A DNA stretch of 64,000 nucleotides from Acidimicrobiales bacterium (GCA_041394245.1 JAWKIR010000002.1:1364001-1428000), one strand, 5' to 3'; shown: positions 24,450 to 32,794, numbered from the stretch's first letter. Numbers and translations: made by a program. The notes: generated from the letters alone by a model not told the origin.

Positions 24450-24509
24450 GAGTCGATGCCCGCACCCCCTCGCCGTTGGTCGGGGACTCGAATCTGTGAT
24501 CGACGCGCC

Positions 24510-24740
24510 ATGGCGTGTGGTCGCATCCTCGCCGACCCCGCAACCCCTTTCCCCGGGTTCGACGGGGATGACGACGAGCAGCTCATCGCCCGGCTGCAGC
24601 CGGCGGTCGACCTCGTGGAGGCTTCGTCGCAGGGCCTCCGGGGTCTCGTCGACCTTCTGCGCTCGAGAGGGGTGAGTTGGGCTCGAATCGGTGTGGGCCT
24701 CGGCATGAGCCGTCAGGCCGCATGGGAGCGATTCGGCTGA
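24510..24740 (+). CDS. Small helix-turn-helix protein
   Basis: About 76 residues. The C terminus LLRSRGVSWARIGVGLGMSR followed by QAAWERFG is the HTH ending common in small actinobacterial proteins (SWAEIGRALGVSRQAAWERF type). The N terminus is acidic, DDDEQLIARLQPAVDLVEA. The start is uncertain: ATG 24510 is used, ATG 24456 would add 18 Arg-rich residues. Function unknown, probably DNA binding. Confidence 0.6.
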   Translation: MACGRILADPATPFPGFDGDDDEQLIARLQPAVDLVEASSQGLRGLVDLLRSRGVSWARIGVGLGMSRQAAWERFG

Positions 24741-24765
24741 TCGCTCGGGCTCGCCCGGTTGACCG

Positions 24766-25263
24766 CTACGGAGCGACCGGCGCGACCGCGCTGACCGCGA
24801 CCAGACCGCCTTCTGCATCGAAGGCCACGACACTCCAGGTCATCGGTTCGTGCAACAACGCGGTCTGGTTCGCCTCGACCCGGTCACCGCCGCCGAGACG
24901 CGTGCTGGTGTCGGACCCGCTCCACGCCCAGTACGGCCTGCCCTCGCCATCGTGCACGAAGAGCTGGTATCCGGTCGCCCCTTCGACGGGATCCCAGGCG
25001 AGTGTCGGGTGCGGTCCACCTTCGGTCGCCGAATGGAGCGTGATCTCGCCCACCCCTCCGGCGATCAGTGCCGCCCGGAGATCGCCGGAACCGGCGCCAT
25101 TCTCGGCGAGTGTCGTCGGCGGCTCGGATTCACCACTCGTGACTACGGGATCGGTCGGCGTGGTCGATGGCGCGGGTGCGCCACCACCGCCGTCGTCGCC
25201 ACAGGCCGCCAACCCGACGGCCACGAGGCACACGATGCCGAGGACGCGACCGAGGAGCATCAT
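24766..25263 (-). CDS. Lipoprotein with fibronectin-like domain, unknown role
   Basis: 165 residues. Leader MMLLGRVLGIVCLVAVGL with lipobox LAAC, then GDDGGGG and a Pro/Thr linker. The folded part (HPTLAWDPVEGATGYQLFVH, then DGEGRPYWAWSG) resembles a fibronectin type III-like beta sandwich. The ATG at 25263 overlaps the stop of the upstream secreted protein gene (ATGA), so the two are an operon. No function is recognised. Confidence 0.7.
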   Translation of the reverse strand: MMLLGRVLGIVCLVAVGLAACGDDGGGGAPAPSTTPTDPVVTSGESEPPTTLAENGAGSGDLRAALIAGGVGEITLHSATEGGPHPTLAWDPVEGATGYQLFVHDGEGRPYWAWSGSDTSTRLGGGDRVEANQTALLHEPMTWSVVAFDAEGGLVAVSAVAPVAP

Positions 25264-26210
25264 CCCGCCTCCATTGCCGTCTGCGCCTGGGCCGCCAGGT
25301 CGTCGTAGCCCAGGTCCTCGGCGATCAGGGCCAGGTAGGTCAGGCCTGTCGCGTCGTTCTCGTCGCTCGCGTCGGCGATGCGTTGTTCGAGCAGCGTGCG
25401 GGCCGCAGCCTCGAGATCGGGGTTCCCGCCCTCGGCGCCGCTTCCGAGAAGGCCGGCGCGGACGGCCATCCCCAGCACGAGACTCACTCGGTGGGCCGGG
25501 ATGTCGGAGTCGGCGAACAAGACGTCGAGCAAGCGTCGGACCTGAGCGGCAACCAGCGATCGGTAGAACTCGAGCCCACATCCCTCGGTGCGGTCGAGCT
25601 GGGCACCGATTCGCTCGGCATCCGCGATCGCGGCCTCCAGGTCGGCGAAGGCGGCGGTGAGGATCACTCGCCCCGACTCGAGGTCGTCGATCGTCAGGCC
25701 CACCTCGGCCTGCAACGTGCCCAGGGCATCGAAGAACGCTCCGGGGTCGGCCGCGCCGGTCGCATCGCGGCGGAGTGCCCACCACTCCACGTCCTGGCTG
25801 ACCGGGATGCCGGGGTCGGGGCGACCCGTGCCTTCGAGCCGCTCGCACGTCGCGACCAACAGCTCGACCTCACCGCCCCCTCGGACGTCGGGGATGGGCG
25901 TGCCGTTGCTGATCACACTGGTCAGCTCGAACCGGGGCCGCGTATCGGGGCCGGTCACCGCGCCTGCGATCTGCGTGCCGACCGTCGACCACTGGAACGT
26001 CCCTTCGAGCGATCCACCCGCCGAGACGAACGCGAAGTCACCCGCCGTCTCGTAGGTGTTCCCGGTGAGTCCGACGCCGATGAAGGAGATCGCGCCGACC
26101 CACTCGCCCTCGACGGCACGGAGCTCGTCGGACTGGGCGGCGGCTCCCGTCGTCGACGCGACGAGCGCAACCGCGGCCACCGCCGCTGCCGTCCGGATCC
26201 TCGTTCTCAC
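25260..26210 (-). CDS. Secreted protein of unknown function
   Basis: 316 residues with a signal peptide (MRTRIRTAAAVAAVALVAST, cleavage after AAA or AQ). The mature part opens with a beta-rich region (GEWVGAISFIGVGLTGNTYE) and ends helical (DENDATGLTYLALIAEDLGY). I do not recognise a family. It is co-translated with the lipoprotein downstream, which suggests a shared envelope role. Confidence 0.68.
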   Translation of the reverse strand: MRTRIRTAAAVAAVALVASTTGAAAQSDELRAVEGEWVGAISFIGVGLTGNTYETAGDFAFVSAGGSLEGTFQWSTVGTQIAGAVTGPDTRPRFELTSVISNGTPIPDVRGGGEVELLVATCERLEGTGRPDPGIPVSQDVEWWALRRDATGAADPGAFFDALGTLQAEVGLTIDDLESGRVILTAAFADLEAAIADAERIGAQLDRTEGCGLEFYRSLVAAQVRRLLDVLFADSDIPAHRVSLVLGMAVRAGLLGSGAEGGNPDLEAAARTLLEQRIADASDENDATGLTYLALIAEDLGYDDLAAQAQTAMEAG

Positions 26211-26480
26211 GCCTGGATCATAGACCCTGGTGCCGGACCGATCCCGGCCGAGGTTCGCACACGCGAGTCGTGAGACGAGTGGGGACCGCAGGACTCACGT
26301 CCAGCTTCGTGGTCGCCGCTCGAGGCATGTGCCGCATGCGGGGATGCCCGATCGGAACGTGCCGCTACCGGACCGGCCCGCGGGACCGACGAGACGAGCG
26401 GCAGGAAGGTCCCCAATCGACAGATGGGGAAACCGATCGGCCAACATTGACCCCGACACCTCAGGAGGAGTGCAGAACCG
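26211..26480. other. Gene-free stretch
   Basis: 270 nt between the secreted protein and the VOC gene. Only the ribosome binding site AGGAGGAG at 26464-26471 before the VOC ATG is recognisable; no RNA gene or strong hairpin is seen. Confidence 0.5.
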
Positions 26481-26942
26481 ATGAGCCGACATGTCCAAGT
26501 TACTTTCGATGCCCACGACCCACGAACGCTGTCATCGTTCTGGGCCGAAGTGCTGGGCTACGTCCACCCCGGCCCGCCGGGAGTCGACCTCCCGGAGGAC
26601 GCTGACCCGCTCGCGGCGTGGGACGATTTTCTGGCGAGCGTCGGTGTGCCCGAGAGCGAGCGCAACACGAGATCGGCCATCGAGGACCCTGACGGTCACG
26701 GACCGCGACTCTTCTTCCAGCAGGTGCCAGAGGGCAAGGTGGCGAAGAACCGCGTCCACCTTGATGTACGTGCAGCTCCCGGACTGAGCGGAGATCAGCG
26801 AATGGCAGCACTCGAGACAGAGTGCCTCCGCCTCGTCGCGATCGGGGCCACGCGGCTGCGTCGGGAGGAGCCTGCCCCGCCGATGAGCGCCGGATTCATT
26901 GTGATGGCTGATCCAGAAGGAAACGAGTTCTGCCTCGACTGA
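26481..26942 (+). CDS. VOC (glyoxalase-fold) protein
   Basis: 153 residues. The opening VQVTFDAHDPRTLSSFWAEV and the later GPRLFFQQVPEGKVAKNRVH LD arrangement fit the glyoxalase-like VOC fold often annotated glyoxalase-like domain; the final DPEGNEFCLD is the terminal metal-ligand strand (Glu). A good AGGAGGAG ribosome binding site lies 12 nt upstream of the ATG. Substrate unknown. It marks the left edge of a decayed patch. Confidence 0.8.
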   Translation: MSRHVQVTFDAHDPRTLSSFWAEVLGYVHPGPPGVDLPEDADPLAAWDDFLASVGVPESERNTRSAIEDPDGHGPRLFFQQVPEGKVAKNRVHLDVRAAPGLSGDQRMAALETECLRLVAIGATRLRREEPAPPMSAGFIVMADPEGNEFCLD

Positions 26943-27058
26943 CCATTCTCTCGCTTGAGGCTCGACGGCAGGCACGGCTCGAGATCGGCGGCGCGGACGC
27001 AGAGGATCAAGTTCATCGTTCACGCCATGGCGGCCCGACCCGCCTTCCTGGGGACCTG

Positions 27059-27370
27059 ATGCCCAAGTCGATCCAAGAGATCCTCGACCACGCCCGCGAG
27101 TTCGCCCAGCGCTTCGAGAACTACGAGCCCAAACCCGGCGACGAGCGTCCCGGCGAGGAACTGCTGCTTCAACGAGCCGCTCTCGCGCTGGGGTTCGCCA
27201 GTCGATGGGTGGCGACATGCGTCGGTCTGCTCGACCGGGCGGCGCCGGGTGGATGTTTCGGGCAGGCTTGGAGCGAGACACAGACAAGACTGCTCACCGG
27301 CGACAGCTGGATCGTCGACGGCAACGGAGCGCGTTTTCGAGCGCTCATCATATGGGATACCATATGGGTC
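27059..27370 (+). pseudogene. Remnant of a small HTH protein gene
   Basis: The first 43 residues (PKSIQEILDHAREFAQRFEN, then YEPKPGDERPGEELLLQRAA) match the N terminus of a common actinobacterial HTH protein whose C terminus would read like SWRRIGEILGTSAQAA. After about position 27190 the frame becomes unlike that family (CVGLLDRAAPGGCFG) and no HTH is found in any frame, so the gene is decayed. The reading frame runs on into the antitoxin, which I treat as a separate gene. Confidence 0.45.
27349..27366. promoter_or_regulatory. Operator palindrome of the toxin-antitoxin operon
   Basis: CATATGG-GATA-CCATATG, perfect 7-bp arms, ends 4 nt before the antitoxin ATG. The AT-rich GATACCAT inside could be the -10 box, giving a nearly leaderless transcript. 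Autorepression by the ribbon-helix-helix antitoxin is the usual arrangement. Confidence 0.75.
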
Positions 27371-27616
27371 ATGGCTCGACGTGAAGTACTCGTGCAACTC
27401 GACGATGACCTCGTCGAACAACTCGACGCACTGGCCGCCGATCTCGGCACCAACCGTTCAGAGCTGATGCGACGCGGCGCCCAAGCGGTGCTCGACGCCG
27501 AGCGGCTCGCAACAGCCGACCGGGAACTCCGAGCGGCGTACCGCCGCGTGCCAGCCGATCCAGCGCTGGTTCAGTCGGCCAGACGACTTGCGGCCGAGAC
27601 CACTCCGGCGTGGTAG
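27371..27616 (+). CDS. Ribbon-helix-helix antitoxin
   Basis: 81 residues. ARREVLVQLDDDLVEQLDAL followed by AADLGTNRSELMRRGAQAV is the CopG/MazE-type ribbon-helix-helix, with strand residues VLVQLD for DNA contact. The C-terminal tail (ADRELRAAYRRVPADPALVQ) would wrap the toxin. It overlaps the MazF-like toxin by 7 nt. The palindrome at 27349 is its probable operator. Confidence 0.85.
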   Translation: MARREVLVQLDDDLVEQLDALAADLGTNRSELMRRGAQAVLDAERLATADRELRAAYRRVPADPALVQSARRLAAETTPAW

Positions 27617-27933
27617 ATCGCAACGACATCTACTGGGCCGATCTCGGACCGCCCGCCGGTCGTCGGCCAGTCTGCGTGCTGACCCGCGCCGCAGCGATCG
27701 AGGTGCTCACGGCCGTCACCTGTGCACCGATCACCCGCACCATCCGGGGTATCCGATCAGAAGTCGAGCTCGGCCCCGAGCACGGACTCCCCGAGGCGTG
27801 TGTCATCAGCTGCGACAACGTCATCACCATCCCGCTCAACGACCTCGACGACGAACCCGTTGGCCACCTCGACGAGATCACCCGAGCCCGCCTGGACCAG
27901 GCGCTGCGCTACGCACTGGACATCGTGTACTGA
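27610..27933 (+). CDS. MazF/PemK-type mRNA interferase toxin
   Basis: 107 residues from the GTG at 27610. The MazF opening RNDIYWADLGPPAGRRPVCV and the later CVISCDNVITIPLNDLD, LDQALRYAL match MazF-family endoribonucleases, including the P-x-G-R-R-P-V turn. It cleaves mRNA at short motifs unless bound by the antitoxin encoded just upstream. Confidence 0.87.
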   Translation: MVDRNDIYWADLGPPAGRRPVCVLTRAAAIEVLTAVTCAPITRTIRGIRSEVELGPEHGLPEACVISCDNVITIPLNDLDDEPVGHLDEITRARLDQALRYALDIVY

Positions 27934-27936
27934 GCC

Positions 27937-28521
27937 AGGATGGGACCGCGATTTCCGAGCGGTCCGCCGAGCGCAAGGGTGCCGCGATGTGCGGTCACCG
28001 CGCCTTCTGGGCGCCAGCGGCGACAGCGCGGCTCGACCGGCGGTCGACCGACACGGTCCGCGCGTGGGCGTACCGGCGACGCCGACCACCCACAGGTTCC
28101 CTCGTGCGGGTTCGGACTCGTCGCCGAGGTAGACACCGGCGAGGAGGGTGAAGGTGTCGGGCTCGGTTTGGTGGTCGGGACCGTAGCCGGCGATGTGGCC
28201 GCCTCGCGGTTGGTGGTCCCAGCCGTAGATGCTGGTCGCGACCTGGATGTGATCGAATGCGCGATCGATCGACAGCGGCGCCACCAGTTCCGACGCGAGC
28301 GCCAACAGGCCGCCGTCACGCAATACCCGGTCGCATTCGGGCAGCAGGCTGGGGTGCTCGAAGTAGTGATGGAACCAAACCTTGCCCTCGGGCGCGGGCT
28401 GGCGAGCGATGAGGTCGTCGAGCTCGCTATCGAGGCGGGTGAGATCTTCCTCGGTGACCGCACCGGGAACCACGATGTAGCCGTCGCGGCCGAAGGCCCT
28501 CAGCTGATCATCACCCAGCAC
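27937..28521 (-). pseudogene. Truncated phytanoyl-CoA dioxygenase (PhyH) gene
   Basis: From a GTG at 28521 about 143 residues read as PhyH: QLRAFGRDGYIVVPGAVTEE, KVWFHHYFEHPSLLPECDR, SIDRAFDHIQVATSIYGWDH and TFTLLAGVYLGDESEPARGN. After LWVV near 28090 the expected W-PGSH segment is lost, and fragments appear in other frames (RYAHARTV; GPILAQYT). The catalytic distal His cannot be placed. The 3' end abuts the toxin gene at 27933. It lies 27 nt downstream of the MmcQ/YjbR gene, its likely former operon partner. Confidence 0.65.
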
Positions 28522-28548
28522 CGACTCATCGTCAACGCCGCCATCGGA

Positions 28549-28929
28549 TCAGTCGGGGTCGAGCTGCGCCGCGAGCGACTTGGGAGCAGTCATCCGGTAC
28601 GCCTCGACGAGGCTGAGTTCGATGTGATCCCAGTCGACGTCGTCGGTGTCCAGCCAGATCCCGAACCATCCTTTGGGACCGGTGTAACTCGGCAGAAAGT
28701 AGTGCACGGGATCGGCGTCGACCTTGGCTTCGTTGACGCCAGGGGGAGCCTTGCAGGTGATCGCGACGCGGCCATCGCCATGGTGGTCGTCGAGGTACCA
28801 AGCGAACCGCTTCTTGCGGATCGAAGCACCGAGATGTTGATCGCGTTCGCCTCCGGCCTCGGTCTGAACCTCTGGCAATGTGTCGAGGATCTGCCGGATC
28901 CGCGCTCGGGTGTCGGCCACGTCGACCAT
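28549..28929 (-). CDS. MmcQ/YjbR-family protein
   Basis: 126 residues. RKKRFAWYLDDHHGDGRVAI, PSYTGPKGWFGIWLDTDDVD and HIELSLVEAYRMTAPKSLAA are the conserved blocks of the MmcQ/YjbR (double-wing) family, thought to bind DNA or ligand. A GTG 15 nt further upstream is an alternative start. It appears intact in the middle of the decayed patch. Confidence 0.82.
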   Translation of the reverse strand: MVDVADTRARIRQILDTLPEVQTEAGGERDQHLGASIRKKRFAWYLDDHHGDGRVAITCKAPPGVNEAKVDADPVHYFLPSYTGPKGWFGIWLDTDDVDWDHIELSLVEAYRMTAPKSLAAQLDPD

Positions 28930-28994
28930 TGTTCCACCGGCCACTACCTGCTGTCCCGAGTCGTGAAAGGAAACGCGGACGCGACGAGACCGGC

Positions 28995-29150
28995 GTGATC
29001 CGCAACGCCGAGCTGATGGTTGGCGACGTAGACGCGACTCATGACCGGCTGTTTGCTGCTGGCGTGGAACTCGATCCGCCCCACACCCCCGACCACAGCG
29101 TCAAGGAGAACACCGTCACCGATCCCGAAGGCCACGGCTGGGTTTCGTGC
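28995..29150 (+). pseudogene. C-terminal fragment of a VOC (glyoxalase-fold) gene
   Basis: About 50 residues read as the last half of a VOC domain: DVDATHDRLFAAGVELDPPH, then ENTVTDPEGHGWVSCND. The N-terminal half is absent and no start signal precedes it, so this is a remnant. Confidence 0.5.
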
Positions 29151-29184
29151 AACGACTGCGTTGATCCGAAGCTGCTCCCTCCAC

Positions 29185-29376
29185 CGCGGAGTCGACCAAC
29201 CTCACCAACCTCGTGCTGGCGTGCTGCCGGTTTCACCACGACATCCACCCCGGGCCAGTCGATCCTGCAAAGATCCGGCGACCAATGGGCGATCGTCGCC
29301 CGGGTGGACCGGCGCCCGCGAGCGATCCCGGCCGCGACGCACATGCTCGACCGGGCGTCGTTGCGCGCCGCAGGTC
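29185..29376 (+). pseudogene. Remnant of a DUF222/HNH endonuclease gene
   Basis: One frame gives STNLTNLVLACCRFHHDIHP, the TDxxNLxxLCRxHHxxVH block of the HNH motif that ends DUF222 proteins. A shift to the next frame then gives ILQRSGDQWAIVARVDRRP, matching their short tail. The N-terminal 300 or so residues are missing. DUF222/HNH genes are frequent multicopy genes in actinobacteria and often decay. Confidence 0.5.
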
Positions 29377-29378
29377 GA

Positions 29379-29900
29379 CTACTCGTCGGCTCCCTTGGCG
29401 AAGACGGCGCGGAGGTCCTCGAGTCCGCCGGGCAGTTCGATCGGCGGATCGGGAAGCTGCACGGCACCCCGGGCCGAGAGCCATTCGTGGATCGAGTCCT
29501 CGTCGTCACTCCACGAGCGAGGGTCGCCCATCATCACCTCGTAGGCCTCCATACCCTCGGGGCCGGCCACGAACGGGCCGAACGAGGCGCCGAGCGGCAG
29601 CTCGATGTGACCGCCGGGCCCGAGCTCGACATCACCACAGGTGAGATGGCCCTTGAGCACGGTGAGGGTGTGGGGACTCCAGTGGCCGTGGTGGCGCACG
29701 ATCATCCCGGGATCCCAGCGGGCGAAGAGGGCCAGATACAGCGGCTCGACCGAGAACGCCACCCACTTCTCCCACACGTGCGACTCGGTGCCGTCGGCAT
29801 TGCGCTGGCTCCGAACCGGGATGAAGGGGATGCCGTCGTCGGTGTCGTGGACGTTGGTGAACTTGGGCTCGAGGCCCTCGATCCGCGGGGTGTTGGTCAT
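29379..29900 (-). CDS. Cupin-domain protein
   Basis: 173 residues. A single cupin barrel: MIVRHHGHWSPHTLTVLKGH is motif 1 with three His near its start, and GPGGHIELPLGASFGPFVAG follows as motif 2. The metal set (His, His, maybe Glu/His) looks usable but is not fully canonical. No partner is evident. Function unknown. Confidence 0.72.
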   Translation of the reverse strand: MTNTPRIEGLEPKFTNVHDTDDGIPFIPVRSQRNADGTESHVWEKWVAFSVEPLYLALFARWDPGMIVRHHGHWSPHTLTVLKGHLTCGDVELGPGGHIELPLGASFGPFVAGPEGMEAYEVMMGDPRSWSDDEDSIHEWLSARGAVQLPDPPIELPGGLEDLRAVFAKGADE

Positions 29901-29946
29901 CCCGATTGTCTAGCGATCCGACCCCGGGTGTGCGATTCTCCCCGCC

Positions 29947-31404
29947 ATGGATCGACGTCGATTTCTACAAGCCGGAGTGTTCACCGCAGGTGGGACCGCC
30001 GCGATTCCGCTCCTCACGACCGCCGCCGGCGCCCAGGCTGCCGGCATCAGCCCCTACGGATCGATCGAGGGGCGCACTCCGGACGAGAACGGCATGATCC
30101 TGCCCGAGGGGTTCACCTCCCGGGTCGTCGCCGTCGCCGGTGAACCGGTCGGCGACACCGATTTCGAGTGGCACATCTTTCCCGACGGCGCTGCCGTGTT
30201 CGGGCAGGACGACGGCGGCTGGATCCACACCGTCAACAGCGAGGTGTTCGTTCCCGGTGCGGCCGGCGTCAGCGCCATCCGCTACGACGCCGACGGCAAC
30301 ATCGTCGACGCCTACGAGGTCCTGCGCGGCAGCAACGCCAACTGCGGCGGTGGGCCGACCCCATGGGGCACGTTCCTGTCCGGCGAAGAGGACTACGCCG
30401 GTGGCCTCGGCGTGCTGTGGGAATGCGACCCGACCAGCGAGATCGACGCGGTCGCACTCGAGGCGATGGGCCGCTTCATCCACGAGGCCGCGGCCGTCGA
30501 CCCGGTCCGGGAGCACGTCTTCCAGACCGAAGACATGCCCGACGGGCGCCTCTACCGCTTCACGCCCGACACCTATCCCAACCTTTCCTCGGGTCTGCTC
30601 GAGGTGTGCGCGGTGGCCGAGGATGGATCGGTTTCGTGGCTCGAGGTGCCCGATCCGTCCGCTACGGAGACGCCCACCCGGCAGCAGGTTCCCGAGTCGA
30701 CGCCCTTCGCGGGCGGCGAGGGCATCTGGTACTTCGACGACTGGATCTTCTTCTCGACGAAATACGACAACAAGATCCACGGCATCGACCTGGCCAACCA
30801 GACCTATGCAGTGCTCTACGAGGCGAACGCCGACGACGTCGCAGCCGGCACCGCGGTGCTGTCCGGCGTCGACAACCTGACGGTCGACGAGGGCACGGGC
30901 GACATCTTCGTCGCCGAGGACGGCGGCAACATGGAGGTGGTGATCATCACGCCCGACGGCGAGGTCGCACCGTTCGCCCGTCTCGTCGACCAGGAGCAGT
31001 CCGAGATCACCGGGCCGGTCTTCAACCCACGACGTGACCGTCTCTATTTCTCCAGCCAGCGGGGTCCGTCGTCGCGCACGATCGTCGACATCAACCCGGC
31101 AGTCGAGAGCACCGACAACTGGGGTGGCGTGACCTACGAGGTCACCGGCCCATTTCGCGGCATCGTCGAGGCGCCGCCCGAGACCACGACCACCACCGAG
31201 GCCGCGACCGACGACACGACGAGCACCACCGCCGCACCCGAGACCACCACCACACCGGCCCCGACGGACACCATCGTCAACATCACCGACCGCGGGGGCG
31301 ACGACGACGGCACCGTCACCGGCCTCATCATCGGCGCTGGCGCCGCAGCCGTGATCGCGGTCGGCGCCGGGGTCATCGGACTCCGCCGCCGGAAGGAATC
31401 CTGA
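29947..31404 (+). CDS. Tat-exported PhoX-like (DUF839) protein with C-terminal anchor
   Basis: 485 residues. The Tat leader MDRRRFLQAGVFTAGGTAAI is followed by a beta-propeller-like domain of the PhoX/DUF839 type (GSNANCGGGPTPWGTFLSGE, VDNLTVDEGTGDIFVAEDGG, GPVFNPRRDRLYFSSQRGP). Family phosphatases bind calcium and iron. A Thr-rich linker (TTTTTEAATDDTTSTT) and a final helix plus RRRKES suggest anchoring to the membrane or wall, unusual for a Tat PhoX. The convergent ribH gene follows after a hairpin. Confidence 0.82.
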   Translation: MDRRRFLQAGVFTAGGTAAIPLLTTAAGAQAAGISPYGSIEGRTPDENGMILPEGFTSRVVAVAGEPVGDTDFEWHIFPDGAAVFGQDDGGWIHTVNSEVFVPGAAGVSAIRYDADGNIVDAYEVLRGSNANCGGGPTPWGTFLSGEEDYAGGLGVLWECDPTSEIDAVALEAMGRFIHEAAAVDPVREHVFQTEDMPDGRLYRFTPDTYPNLSSGLLEVCAVAEDGSVSWLEVPDPSATETPTRQQVPESTPFAGGEGIWYFDDWIFFSTKYDNKIHGIDLANQTYAVLYEANADDVAAGTAVLSGVDNLTVDEGTGDIFVAEDGGNMEVVIITPDGEVAPFARLVDQEQSEITGPVFNPRRDRLYFSSQRGPSSRTIVDINPAVESTDNWGGVTYEVTGPFRGIVEAPPETTTTTEAATDDTTSTTAAPETTTTPAPTDTIVNITDRGGDDDGTVTGLIIGAGAAAVIAVGAGVIGLRRRKES

Positions 31405-31406
31405 TT

Positions 31407-31429
31407 GTCAGGGCCCGCCGGGCCCCGAC
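31407..31429. terminator. Strong hairpin between convergent genes
   Basis: GGGCCC-GCC-GGGCCC (31411-31425) with weak extension outwards, between the PhoX-like and ribH stops. Bidirectional and without a U tract. Confidence 0.5.
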
Positions 31430-31431
31430 GC

Positions 31432-31920
31432 TCAGCGCCAGACCCGCGCGAGCAGCGCCATCTCGACTGCGACATGGGCGGCATCGGCACCCACATTGTG
31501 TCCAGAGGAATTGTGACCGGCGCCGACCTCGCTGCGCGCGAGGGCCTGCTCGATGTTCTCGGTCGCCAACACGCCGAATCCGATCGGGATGCCCGTCGAG
31601 ATCTGCACGTCCTGGAGGCCCCGAGCGCACTCCTCCGACACGAGGTCGTAGTGGGTGGTCTCCCCGCGGATGACGGCACCGATGGCCACGATGGCGTCGA
31701 CGCGGCCCGAAGCCGCCAGTGTGCGCGCCGCGAAGGGAATCTCGAACGCGCCCGGCACCTCGACCACCTCGTGAACCGCGACACCGCATCCGGCCAGTGC
31801 CCGATCGACACCGTCGGCGAGTCGGTCGATGATCTCCGGGTTCCAGCGGGTGCGGATCAGCACGACCCGCAGACCCGACCCATCGAGCTCGGCGGTCGGG
31901 CCCACGTCTTTCTCAGCCAT
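31432..31920 (-). CDS. ribH: 6,7-dimethyl-8-ribityllumazine synthase
   Basis: 162 residues. RibH condenses 5-amino-6-ribitylaminouracil with 3,4-dihydroxy-2-butanone 4-phosphate in riboflavin synthesis (EC 2.5.1.78). Signature blocks are VPGAFEIPFAARTLAASG, AIVAIGAVIRGETTHYDLVS and GVLATENIEQALARS. The His of GETTHYD is the proton donor. It stands alone here; ribA, ribB and ribE are not in the window. The start ATG at 31920 gives the normal length. Confidence 0.93.
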   Translation of the reverse strand: MAEKDVGPTAELDGSGLRVVLIRTRWNPEIIDRLADGVDRALAGCGVAVHEVVEVPGAFEIPFAARTLAASGRVDAIVAIGAVIRGETTHYDLVSEECARGLQDVQISTGIPIGFGVLATENIEQALARSEVGAGHNSSGHNVGADAAHVAVEMALLARVWR

Positions 31921-31987
31921 GCCGGCACCGTACCGGCCCGAGGCCCGGCAATGGACGAACTGCGAAGCCGATGAAACAGTTCCGACC

Positions 31988-32776
31988 GTGACCTCCGACC
32001 TGTTCTCCATGACCGACCGCACCTGTCTCGTGACGGGAGGATCGAAGGGGCTCGGTCGCCACATGACCGAGGCGTTCCTCGGGGCGGGCGCCCACCGCGT
32101 CTACATCACCGCCCGCAACGCCGACGTGGTGCAGTCCACGGCCCACGAGCTGACCGCGGCCCACCCCGGCGAGTGCATCGCCCTCCCCGGCGACCTCTCC
32201 ACCATGGCCGACGTCGAGCAACTGGTCGCCACGATCAGCGAACGCGAAGACCACCTCGACGTGCTCGTGAACAACGCCGGCAGGGGCTGGCTCGCCCCGC
32301 TCGGCGAGTTTCCCGAACGGGGCTGGGACAAGGTGATGGACCTCAACGTCAAGGCCCCTTTCTTCCTGACCCAGGCCCTCGTCCCTCTCCTCACCGCCCG
32401 GGCCACGCCCGAGCAGTCGAGCAGCATCATCAACATCGGGTCGATCGCAGGACTCACAGCGAATCCCAGCAACACCTACAGCTACGACGTCTCAAAGGCC
32501 GGCATCCACATGATGACCCGCAACCTCGCGTTCACCCTCGCGGCGCGCCACGTGCGGGTCAACGCCATCGCGCCGGGCCGCTTCCACTCCGACATGACGG
32601 AGTACGCCAAGGCCGACCCGGCCGCTTACGAGGCCGAGCTGCGGATGATCCCGATGCATCGCTGGGGCGACGCCGACGACATCAAGGGGGTCGCCCTCCT
32701 GCTCGCGACCCGGGCCGGCGCCTTCATCACGGGCCAGATCATCCCGGTCGACGGCGGAACCACCCTCGTCGCCTGA
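31988..32776 (+). CDS. SDR-family oxidoreductase (RhlG-like)
   Basis: 262 residues from the GTG at 31988. The NAD(P) motif TGGSKGLGRHM, the NNAGRGW stretch, the catalytic Ser in INIGSIAGL and the YSYDVSKAGIHM (Tyr/Lys) motif are all present. The C terminus AFITGQIIPVDGGTTL is the classical SDR end. The order resembles RhlG-type 3-ketoacyl reductases. It diverges from ribH by 67 nt. Confidence 0.88.
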   Translation: MTSDLFSMTDRTCLVTGGSKGLGRHMTEAFLGAGAHRVYITARNADVVQSTAHELTAAHPGECIALPGDLSTMADVEQLVATISEREDHLDVLVNNAGRGWLAPLGEFPERGWDKVMDLNVKAPFFLTQALVPLLTARATPEQSSSIINIGSIAGLTANPSNTYSYDVSKAGIHMMTRNLAFTLAARHVRVNAIAPGRFHSDMTEYAKADPAAYEAELRMIPMHRWGDADDIKGVALLLATRAGAFITGQIIPVDGGTTLVA

Positions 32777-32794
32777 CCGTTCCTTCGGTCGAGA

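Noticed and set aside
27059..27616. One 185-residue protein made of an HTH N terminus fused to the antitoxin
   Set aside because: The middle is unlike any domain, and an operator palindrome sits directly before the antitoxin ATG, so two genes are more plausible, the first decayed.
31432..31920. An FMN riboswitch before ribH
   Set aside because: Only 67 nt separate the ribH start from the divergent SDR start, too short for the FMN aptamer, and none of its conserved segments is seen.
32775..32790. GACCG-N6-CGGTC as a terminator between SDR and DUF2332 genes
   Set aside because: A 5-bp stem is expected often by chance at this GC content.
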